From: Comamonas sp. lk
Lineage (GTDB): Bacteria; Pseudomonadota; Gammaproteobacteria; Burkholderiales; Burkholderiaceae_C
DNA: 6,689 bases
Direction of reading: 5' to 3'
Assembly: GCA_945901215.1 (NCBI GenBank)
Contig: CAMDKE010000155.1
Coordinates: 1 to 6,689, forward strand
Shown: positions 1 to 5,353 of the stretch, one piece after another
Position numbering within the stretch: the first letter of the stretch is position 1
Layout of the letters: every line of letters begins with the position of its first letter
Notes under the pieces: generated by a model
The model's input: only the letters and a program-made list of their open reading frames with translations
Told to the model about the DNA's origin: nothing
Database searches by the model: none
Translations under genes and position numbers: made by a program

Positions 1-1437
1 GGCAAAGGCTTCGTCGTCGTCTTCCACTTCTTCCGCTCCCACATAGCGGCCGGGGGTGAGCACATGGCCGTGTTGGCCAATTTCGGCCAGCGGCACGCTG
101 CGGCAAAAGCCTGCGATGTCTTGGTAGTCGGTGCCGCCCGTGCGCCACGCGGCCACGGTTTGGCTGATGCGGGCTATCACTTCGTCGGTCAACTCGCTTT
201 GCACGCGGCTGATCATGGTGGCTTGTTTGCGGGCGTCGATGAACAGCACTTCGCCCTTGCGCTTTTTTTGTTTGGCCAAGAACCACAAGCACGCAGGGAT
301 TTGCGTGTTGAAGAACAGTTGGCCGGGCAAGGCCACCATCACTTCCACCACGTCGGCATCGACCATGGCGGCGCGGATTTGGCCTTCGCTGTTTTGGCTG
401 CTGCTCATGCTGCCGTTGGCCAGCACAATGCCCGCCCTGCCCGTATCTTTTAGGTGGTGCAGGATGTGTTGCAGCCAGGCGTAGTTGGCGTTGCCTTGCG
501 GGGGAGTGCCGTATTCCCAGCGGGCGTCGCCGTCGAGGCTGGCGTGCCACCAGTCGCTGATGTTGAAAGGCGGGTTGGCCAAACAAAAGTCGGCGCGCAG
601 ATCGGGGTGTTGGTTGCGGGTGAAGGTGTCGGCGGGTTCTTTGCCTAGGTTGTAGTCCATGCCCCGAATGACGAGGTTCATGGCCGCCAAGCGCCAGGTG
701 GTGGGGTTGGCTTCTTGGCCGTAGATGGAGACATCGCCCAGTTTGCCGCCGTGGTCTTCGATGAACTTTTCAGACTGCACGAACATGCCGCTGGACCCGC
801 AGCAGGGGTCGTAAATCTGGCCTTTGCTGGGCGAGAGCACGGCCACCAGTGTTTTGACAATGCTGGCGGGCGTGTAGAACTGCCCGCCGCGCTTGCCTTC
901 GGCGCTGGCAAACATGCCCAAGAAATATTCGTACACCTGGCCCAAGATGTCGCGGGCCTTCGATGGGTCGCCACCAAAGCCGATGGTGGAAATCAGGTTG
1001 ACCAGCTCGCCCAGCTTGCCGTCGGGCAATTGGGCGCGGGCAAAGCGTTTGTCGAGGATGCCTTTGAGCTTGGGGTTATCAAACTCGATCACGGTCAGCG
1101 CGTCGTCAACGCGTTTGCCAATGTCTGGCTGGGGCGCGGCGGCGCGCAGGGCTTCCCAGCGCGCACCTTCGGGCACCCAAAACACGTTTTCGCTGGTGTA
1201 GTAGTCGCGGTCTTCTAGTTCGGCGGCAATGTCTTCGTCGGTGACGTTGCCGTAAAAGAGTTCATCTTCCGGGTCGCGCAGGCGGGTTTTCAGGTCCGCC
1301 TGGCGGGCCACAAAGGCGTCGGAGATGTATTTAACGAAGATGAGGCCCAGCACCAGATGCTTGTATTCGGCGGCGTCCATGTTGGCGCGCAGCTTGTCGG
1401 CCGATGCCCAGAGGGTCTTTTTAATGTCTTCGAGCAT
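1..1437 (-). CDS. hsdM: Type I restriction-modification DNA methyltransferase subunit M (HsdM), 3' end cut by window edge
   Basis: The frame is open from an ATG at 1437 down to base 1 (479 codons, no stop), so the C-terminus lies outside the window. HsdM transfers a methyl group from S-adenosylmethionine to N6 of adenine in the site chosen by HsdS. An N-terminal HsdM helical domain spans about residues 1-140 (MLEDIKKTLWASADKLRANM, then EYKHLVLGLIFVKYISD). The methylase core starts at GGQFYTPASIV (184-194). The SAM motif is DPCCGSSGM (210-218), and the catalytic motif IV is NPPF (288-291), the N6-adenine type. LPGQLFFNTQIPACLWFL (370-387) is typical of the family. Relatives run about 490-540 residues, so perhaps 15-60 residues are missing. 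It is the first gene of a leftward unit; hsdS and hsdR would be expected past position 1. No Shine-Dalgarno sequence precedes the ATG; the leader is C-rich. Family call is very secure; that the system is complete is inference. Confidence 0.96.
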   Translation of the reverse strand, partial: MLEDIKKTLWASADKLRANMDAAEYKHLVLGLIFVKYISDAFVARQADLKTRLRDPEDELFYGNVTDEDIAAELEDRDYYTSENVFWVPEGARWEALRAAAPQPDIGKRVDDALTVIEFDNPKLKGILDKRFARAQLPDGKLGELVNLISTIGFGGDPSKARDILGQVYEYFLGMFASAEGKRGGQFYTPASIVKTLVAVLSPSKGQIYDPCCGSSGMFVQSEKFIEDHGGKLGDVSIYGQEANPTTWRLAAMNLVIRGMDYNLGKEPADTFTRNQHPDLRADFCLANPPFNISDWWHASLDGDARWEYGTPPQGNANYAWLQHILHHLKDTGRAGIVLANGSMSSSQNSEGQIRAAMVDADVVEVMVALPGQLFFNTQIPACLWFLAKQKKRKGEVLFIDARKQATMISRVQSELTDEVIARISQTVAAWRTGGTDYQDIAGFCRSVPLAEIGQHGHVLTPGRYVGAEEVEDDDEAFA

Positions 1438-1579
1438 GGGGGATGGGTTGGGGGGTGGGCCTGAAGAATAACAACCTTTAGCAGGGGCTGGAGATTTCCG
1501 ATTCCCGTGTCATGGCAGCCCGCCGCATGCTGGATTCCCCCCATTGCGTTGACTGATCAGCCCCCATAAGCTGGCGGGC
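1438..1579. other. Divergent intergenic region between hsdM and the DUF2189 gene
   Basis: This 142-bp region must hold the 5' ends of two divergent genes. Reading toward hsdM, the last 24 bases before the ATG are almost only C and A, with no purine-rich ribosome binding site. An AT-richer patch at about 1465-1480 could hold the hsdM -10 element, but no convincing -35 partner is visible. On the plus strand TTGACT (1549-1554) and CATAAG (1565-1570) resemble promoter boxes, but the 10-base gap is too short. GGGCTG at about 1484-1489 and CAGCCC at about 1516-1521 form a 6-base inverted repeat with a loop of about 26 bases. No tRNA, repeat array or mobile element end is seen. Confidence 0.6.
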
Positions 1580-2407
1580 ATGAACACCACAAACGACCTG
1601 CCTGCAAGCGCCCCCTACGAGCCGCCACCGCCTTTTGGCCCTGGGTGCGAAATTGCCACATTGCGCTGGCGCGACCCGCTGGTGTGGTTGCAACGCGGTT
1701 GGTGTGACGCGCGCCGGGCCAAGGCCATCGCCCTGTTTTACGGTCTGTGTTTTTGGGCCATGGCGGTGCTACTGGGTGCGGTTTTTCGCAACTCGCCCGA
1801 ATACGTCATCTCCATGGCATCGGGTTGCCTGCTGGTGGGGCCGTTTTTGGCCATGGGTTTGTACGATGTGAGCCGCAGCCACGAGGTCGGTGGCGTGGCG
1901 CAACTGCGCCATTCGCTAACCTGCTGGAGCACCAACCTGCGCAGCATGGGTTTGTTGGTGTTGGTGCTGATCGTGCTGGAGCTGCTCTGGGGTCGCGCAT
2001 CCTTGGTGGTGTTTGCCGTGTTTTTTAACACCGGTATGCCGTCCACCACCGGCGTGATCGAGGCGGTCTTTAATGCCGGCAACTGGGAGTTTTTGATCGC
2101 GTACCTGGTGGTGGGCAGCGCCTTTGCGGGCTTGGTGTTTGCCACTGCGGCGGTGTCCATTCCCATGGTCTTGGACCGTGACACGGACGCCATATCAGCT
2201 GCCATCACCAGCTTGCAGGCAGTGTTCACCAACCTGGGTGTGATGCTGCTGTGGGGGGCGCTTTTGACCGGCTTGGTGCTGGTGGCGCTGCTGCCTTGGG
2301 GCCTAGGGCTTCTGGTGGTAGGCCCATGGCTCGGCCACGCCACTTGGCACGCCTACCGGGGCAGCGTGCGCTGGCCCGATGCTGCGGACCCCACTCCCGC
2401 GCATTGA
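1580..2407 (+). CDS. DUF2189-type integral membrane protein (BPSS1780-like), function unknown
   Basis: This 275-residue inner-membrane protein is recognised by overall pattern. A soluble proline-rich N-terminus (residues 1-30) is followed by WLQRGWCDARRAKAIALFYGL (36-56), then hydrophobic segments near 49-68, 75-95, 122-147, 170-197 and 216-250. The end, GPWLGHATWHAYRGSVRW (248-265), matches the conserved tail of DUF2189/BPSS1780 proteins of proteobacteria. VGPFLAMGLYDVSR (86-99) is another family-like block. No catalytic residues are evident and the biochemical role of the family is not known to me. The ATG at 1580 is the first available start, since an in-frame TGA lies at 1550-1552; the ribosome site is weak (GCGGG just upstream). 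It diverges from hsdM and converges on the transporter gene, so it is probably a single-gene transcript. Family assignment is good, function is open. Confidence 0.88.
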   Translation: MNTTNDLPASAPYEPPPPFGPGCEIATLRWRDPLVWLQRGWCDARRAKAIALFYGLCFWAMAVLLGAVFRNSPEYVISMASGCLLVGPFLAMGLYDVSRSHEVGGVAQLRHSLTCWSTNLRSMGLLVLVLIVLELLWGRASLVVFAVFFNTGMPSTTGVIEAVFNAGNWEFLIAYLVVGSAFAGLVFATAAVSIPMVLDRDTDAISAAITSLQAVFTNLGVMLLWGALLTGLVLVALLPWGLGLLVVGPWLGHATWHAYRGSVRWPDAADPTPAH

Positions 2408-2421
2408 ACGCGCCGGGGCAA

Positions 2422-3747
2422 TCAGCCTCTTGGGCGCAGCAGACCGGCAAACCCCTGCCAGTAGGCGGGCACCCGAGCAAACACATAGGCCGAAAACACT
2501 GCGTTGGTGATGGCAGTCAGCAGGAATATCTCAGGCACCGTGGCGCCTGCCGACAGCAGCGCCCCGGCGAGCAGCGAGCTGGCAATCATGAACAGCGCAT
2601 TCAAAATATTGTTGGCCGCAATAATGCGCGCCCGGTGGCTGGCCGCGCTGCGCTGCTGAATCAGCGCATACATGGGCACGCTGTACAGGCCAGTGAACAG
2701 GCTCAGCAGCACCAGGTCCGCCATCACCCGCCAGTGCGCGCTAATTGCCAAGAAATCTTGCAGCCCCATCAGCTCCGACGCCGGTAGCGCGCGCGAGGCG
2801 AAATACAGGTCTCCCGCAAACAAGCTCATACCAATCGCACCCAAGGGCACCAGGCCAATTTCGACTTTTTGGCGGCTCAGGCCCTCGCACATCAGTGCGC
2901 CTATGCCAACACCCACTGAAAAGAGCACCAACAGCAAGGAAGCCACGCGCTCATCGCCATGCAAGACCTCTTTGGCGAAGGACGGAAACTGGCTCAGAAA
3001 AACGGCGCCAAAAAACCACATCCAGCTGATTGCCAGCAGCGAGCGAAACACCACCGGGTCTTGTGCCGCCAGCCGCATGTTGCGCACGGTCTCGGTAAAC
3101 GGGTTCCAATTCATCTGCAGCGCGGGCCCCGTGGCTGGGGTGTTGGGTACGCGACCCGCCGCCCAGCGCCCCAGCACGGCAAACAACACGCAAGCCACCG
3201 CCACCGTTGTGTGCCCCACCTCAGGAATGGACACCAGCAGGCCGCCCAGCATATTGCCCAGCAAGATCGCCACAAATGTGCCCATTTCCACCATGCCATT
3301 GCCGCCCACCAGTTCATGCTCGCCCAGCACCTGCGGCATATAGGCAAACTTGACCGGCCCAAACAGCGTGGAATGGCAGCCCATAAAGAAGGTGCAGGCC
3401 AGCAACACCCCGGCATTGCCCGCCCAAAAACCATAGGCTGCCAGCAGCATGATGGCGATCTCCAGGTTTTTGACCAGTCGCATCAAGCGAGACTTTTCCC
3501 AATGGTCGGCCAACTGCCCGCTGGTGGCCGAAAACAAGACATACGGCAGGATAAACAAGGCCCCAATCACCAGCCCAGCCATGGCAGGCGGCAGCCAGTC
3601 CACGCTGAGCTGGTAAGTGACCATCACCGTGAACGCGAACTTGAACACGTTGTCGTTGAACGCCCCGGAGAACTGGGTCCAGAAAAACGGCGCAAAGCGG
3701 CGCTGGAGTAGCAGGGCGAATTGGCTGGATTTGGGTGAGTGCTGCAT
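2422..3747 (-). CDS. Major facilitator superfamily transporter, LplT-like (putative lysophospholipid transporter)
   Basis: This is a 441-residue inner-membrane MFS protein. GAFNDNVFK (28-36) near the N-terminus is the signature shared with LplT and the MFS half of acyltransferase fusions. A motif-A-like loop follows the second helix, SGQLADHWEKSRLMR (76-90). STLFGPVKFAYMPQVL (126-141), NGMVEMGTFVAILLGN (150-165) and RARIIAANNILNALFM (372-387) are further family blocks. LplT flips lysophospholipids across the inner membrane for reacylation; applying that substrate here is inference. The frame is open to an upstream ATG at 3957, but the start at 3747 (MQHSPKSSQF) fits the family length, and the 70 extra residues would run into the neighbouring gene. 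No strong Shine-Dalgarno precedes it. The stop is 14 bases from that of the convergent DUF2189 gene. In relatives this transporter is often next to, or fused with, an Aas/PlsC-type acyltransferase; none is present in this window. Confidence 0.9.
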   Translation of the reverse strand: MQHSPKSSQFALLLQRRFAPFFWTQFSGAFNDNVFKFAFTVMVTYQLSVDWLPPAMAGLVIGALFILPYVLFSATSGQLADHWEKSRLMRLVKNLEIAIMLLAAYGFWAGNAGVLLACTFFMGCHSTLFGPVKFAYMPQVLGEHELVGGNGMVEMGTFVAILLGNMLGGLLVSIPEVGHTTVAVACVLFAVLGRWAAGRVPNTPATGPALQMNWNPFTETVRNMRLAAQDPVVFRSLLAISWMWFFGAVFLSQFPSFAKEVLHGDERVASLLLVLFSVGVGIGALMCEGLSRQKVEIGLVPLGAIGMSLFAGDLYFASRALPASELMGLQDFLAISAHWRVMADLVLLSLFTGLYSVPMYALIQQRSAASHRARIIAANNILNALFMIASSLLAGALLSAGATVPEIFLLTAITNAVFSAYVFARVPAYWQGFAGLLRPRG

Positions 3748-3775
3748 GGTAGGTGGGGATGGATGCGACACCGCG

Positions 3776-3804
3776 AATGTAGCCGTATCCTGTTCCCACG
3801 TGAA
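3776..3804 (-). promoter_or_regulatory. Candidate sigma70-type promoter for the LplT-like transporter
   Basis: On the minus strand TTCACG (3799-3804) and TACATT (3776-3781) lie 17 bases apart, each matching 4 of 6 positions of the consensus boxes. Transcription would begin near 3769, giving a leader of about 20 bases before the ATG at 3747. Location and spacing are good but the boxes are only moderate, so this is a prediction. It would let the transporter be expressed apart from the flavodoxin and pirin genes upstream. Confidence 0.35.
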
Positions 3805-3890
3805 GACCAGTGGGCCAAGCAGACCCCATAGCCCAAAAAACGGGAGGGCGAGCGGCAAAGCTGCACCAACCGAGCACCCGAGTTTGTGAA

Positions 3891-3905
3891 GCGCCCAAGG
3901 GGCGC
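3891..3905 (-). terminator. Weak hairpin after the flavodoxin gene, possible terminator
   Basis: GCGCCC (3891-3896) and GGGCGC (3900-3905) form a perfect 6-bp GC stem with a 3-base loop, beginning 9 bases past the flavodoxin stop codon on the minus strand. The transcript would continue with TTCACAAACT, so a real U-tract is missing. It may aid termination or stabilise the mRNA 3' end, but it is not a clear intrinsic terminator. Confidence 0.28.
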
Positions 3906-3913
3906 CCGTACGC

Positions 3914-4447
3914 TTAGCCCCGCAACTTCGCAGCCACCTGCGCCACGCGTGCGCCATAGGCTTTGGCGGTGTCCAGGTCGCCCTGGGGAATGTCTTGGGC
4001 CGGGCTGGTGGGGCCGACTTGGGCCATCACGCCAGAGCTGGAACCCAGGCGGTTGATGCTGCCGTCGTTCATTGCCGGCTGACCGACCCAGACCATGCCT
4101 TGTTGCATGGCCAGGGTAATGAAGTACTGAATGGTGGACAACTTGTCGCCGCTGAGGTTGGCCGAACAGGTGAAGCCACCGGCCACTTTGTCCTTCCAAG
4201 CGCTGACGTACCAGCGTTTGGACGATGCATCGGCGAATTTCTTGAACTGCCAAGACACCATGCCCATGTAGGTGGGCGAGCCCATGATGATGGCGTCAGC
4301 CTCGTCCAGCGCGGTCCACTCGGCGTCGGTGATGTTGCCGTCGGCGTCAATGGCAATCAGCTGCGCATCAGCGCCGTCTGCAACAAATTGGGCTACGCGC
4401 TGGGTGTGGCCGTAGCCGGAATGGAAAATAACCACGGTTTTGGTCAT
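3914..4447 (-). CDS. Flavodoxin-family protein, WrbA-like (putative FMN-dependent NAD(P)H:quinone reductase)
   Basis: This is a 177-residue cytoplasmic flavodoxin-fold protein. The first strand VVIFHS leads into the FMN phosphate loop HSGYGHTQRVA (9-19), the classic S/T-x-x-G-x-T pattern. GSPTYMGMVSWQFKKFAD (56-73) is the second FMN-binding loop, and AGGFTCSANLSGDKLSTI (89-106) corresponds to the WrbA strand and loop over the flavin. RLGSSSGVMAQ (133-143) is the late WrbA-like loop, and the protein ends in an A-x-x-x-G-x-R-V-A helix (161-169). WrbA proteins usually have about 190-200 residues, so this is a shorter relative. Members typically reduce quinones by two electrons with NAD(P)H; that activity is inferred here. 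The ATG at 4447 is preceded by AGGAG seven bases upstream, which decides the start over a TTG at 4468. It lies 98 bases downstream of the pirin gene on the same strand. Confidence 0.88.
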   Translation of the reverse strand: MTKTVVIFHSGYGHTQRVAQFVADGADAQLIAIDADGNITDAEWTALDEADAIIMGSPTYMGMVSWQFKKFADASSKRWYVSAWKDKVAGGFTCSANLSGDKLSTIQYFITLAMQQGMVWVGQPAMNDGSINRLGSSSGVMAQVGPTSPAQDIPQGDLDTAKAYGARVAQVAAKLRG

Positions 4448-4454
4448 GAAGAAG

Positions 4455-4459
4455 CTCCT
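4455..4459 (-). promoter_or_regulatory. Ribosome binding site of the flavodoxin gene
   Basis: AGGAG on the minus strand lies 7 bases before the ATG at 4447. It is one of only two clear Shine-Dalgarno sequences in the window. It fixes the start, because the longer reading from the TTG at 4468 would place this motif inside the coding region. Confidence 0.8.
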
Positions 4460-4545
4460 AGAGTACAAAAAATGGGGACGCCAACACGGGTAGGCCGGGG
4501 GAAAAGGAAACCGGGCTTAGCGGGTGCGGGCGGCAAGCAAGCGTT

Positions 4546-5247
4546 TCAGGCGCACAGGTCAAACACCAGCACCTCGGCGTCACGCCCGTCCACCAAGGCC
4601 AACTGGCTCTCGCCGGCCAGCAGCGCGGCGTCGCCGGTGCCCAAGGCCTGGCCGTTGGCGCTGATTGAGCCGCGCAACACTTGCACATAGGCTTTGCGTG
4701 CAGGGTTCAGCGCCAAGGTGGTGGTCTGCACGCCGTCAAACAGGCCGCTGTACAACTTGGCGTCAGCGTGGATCAGCACCGAACCCTGCGCTGCGTCAGG
4801 CGAGGCCACCAGGCGCAAAGCGCCTTGTTTCTCTGCGGCAGCAAAGGTTTTTTGCTCGTAGCTGGGCTCGATACCGCGCACGTTGGGCTCGATCCATATT
4901 TGGAAGAAATGGGTGGTGGCGTCAGGCGCGTGGTTGAACTCGCTGTGCTGCACGCCGCTGCCTGCGCTCATGCGCTGCACGTCGCCCGGCGGGATACCCT
5001 TGACGTTGCCCATGCTGTCTTTGTGCGCCAGGTTGCCTGACATCACGTAGCTGATGATTTCCATATCCCGGTGGCCGTGGGTGCCAAAGCCCATGCCCGG
5101 GGCGATGCGGTCTTCGTTGATGACCCGCAAATTGCCCCAGCCCATGTGCGCGGGGTCGTGGTACCCGGCAAAAGAAAAACTGTGAAAGGACTTAAGCCAG
5201 CCGTGGTCAGCGTAGCCACGCTCAGCGGATTTTCGTAAAGTGATCAT
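4546..5247 (-). CDS. Pirin family protein, YhhW-like (quercetin 2,3-dioxygenase-type bicupin)
   Basis: At 233 residues it is almost the length of E. coli YhhW (231). The N-terminal cupin holds the metal site: THGHRDMEIISYVMSG (56-71) supplies H57 and H59, and GVQHSEFNH (98-106) supplies H101 and E103, matching the 3-His/1-Glu set of YhhW and human pirin. The start, LRKSAERGYADHGWLKSFHSFSFAGYHDP (4-32), is the typical pirin opening. The C-terminal cupin (about 150-231) lacks a ligand set, as is usual. YhhW cleaves quercetin in vitro; the natural substrate is unsettled, so the physiological role here is unknown. The ATG at 5247 lies at the usual family start, but no Shine-Dalgarno is visible. 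A candidate promoter with a good -35 lies 25-52 bases upstream. The flavodoxin gene follows on the same strand and the renalase-like gene is divergent. Confidence 0.94.
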   Translation of the reverse strand: MITLRKSAERGYADHGWLKSFHSFSFAGYHDPAHMGWGNLRVINEDRIAPGMGFGTHGHRDMEIISYVMSGNLAHKDSMGNVKGIPPGDVQRMSAGSGVQHSEFNHAPDATTHFFQIWIEPNVRGIEPSYEQKTFAAAEKQGALRLVASPDAAQGSVLIHADAKLYSGLFDGVQTTTLALNPARKAYVQVLRGSISANGQALGTGDAALLAGESQLALVDGRDAEVLVFDLCA

Positions 5248-5271
5248 CGGTAGATTTTAGGGTTGCAGCTT

Positions 5272-5299
5272 GTTTTAACCCGAGATCAATTAGTGCCAA
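5272..5299 (-). promoter_or_regulatory. Candidate sigma70 promoter of the pirin gene
   Basis: On the minus strand TTGGCA (5294-5299, 5 of 6 consensus positions) is followed after 16 bases by TAAAAC (5272-5277, 4 of 6). Transcription would begin near 5265, giving a leader of about 18 bases. The -35 box lies inside one copy of the AGTGCCAAA direct repeat, so a protein bound to that repeat would contact or block RNA polymerase. Confidence 0.45.
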
Positions 5300-5330
5300 A
5301 CGGCTGCTTTGCAAGGTGTAAAGTGCCAAA
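5292..5330. repeat. Pair of direct repeats AGTGCCAAA in the divergent control region, possible operator
   Basis: The nonamer AGTGCCAAA occurs exactly at 5292-5300 and 5322-5330, in the same orientation, with start points 30 bases apart, close to three helical turns. Between them TTTGCA (5308-5313) is an imperfect inverted partner of the first copy. The first copy covers the predicted pirin -35 box; the second ends 24 bases before the start codon of the oxidoreductase. An operator for a regulator of both genes is inference; no regulator gene is in the window. Confidence 0.4.
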
Positions 5331-5344
5331 GACCATTTCACCTT

Positions 5345-5348
5345 GGAG
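5345..5348 (+). promoter_or_regulatory. Ribosome binding site of the FAD oxidoreductase gene
   Basis: GGAG lies 5 bases before the ATG at 5354. It selects this start over an upstream in-frame TTG at 5309, which would add 15 residues with no family resemblance and run through the second direct repeat. Confidence 0.75.
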
Positions 5349-5353
5349 AAAAC

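Noticed and set aside
210..330. Possible degenerate HsdM because of the short poly-T run near 265-272
   Set aside because: The minus-strand frame reads straight through the run (KQKKRKGEVLF) without a frameshift, so the gene is intact here.
715..1218. A 167-codon plus-strand open frame opposite hsdM
   Set aside because: It is the mirror of conserved HsdM codons and shows no independent motif.
1544..1570. TTGACT/TTGCGT with CATAAG as a promoter for the DUF2189 gene
   Set aside because: Gaps of 10 or 15 bases are too short for a good sigma70 promoter, and the CTGATCAG palindrome at 1553-1560 alone is too short to call an operator.
1738..2343. A 201-codon minus-strand open frame opposite the DUF2189 gene
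   Set aside because: Ser/Thr/Lys-rich translation complementary to hydrophobic codons of the membrane protein; no family resemblance, so a shadow.
2408..2421. Bidirectional terminator between the convergent DUF2189 and transporter genes
   Set aside because: The 14-base spacer has no inverted repeat or T-run; any termination must lie within the opposing coding sequences or depend on Rho.
2672..3711. Long plus-strand open frames (up to 250 codons) opposite the transporter gene
   Set aside because: They are antisense to a clearly recognised MFS protein, have low-complexity His/Gln/Arg/Pro-rich composition, no ribosome sites and no domain resemblance; typical shadows in GC-rich DNA.
4448..4545. 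Terminator between the pirin and flavodoxin genes (CCGG pairs plus a run of T on the minus strand at about 4466-4473)
   Set aside because: The only stem is 4 bp with a 13-base loop and is not next to the T-run, so no credible intrinsic terminator can be drawn.
5311..5331. Sigma54 promoter on the minus strand (TGGCAC followed by TTGC)
   Set aside because: The gap between the two elements is 8 bases instead of the 5 required for -24/-12 spacing; the other repeat copy has no TTGC element.
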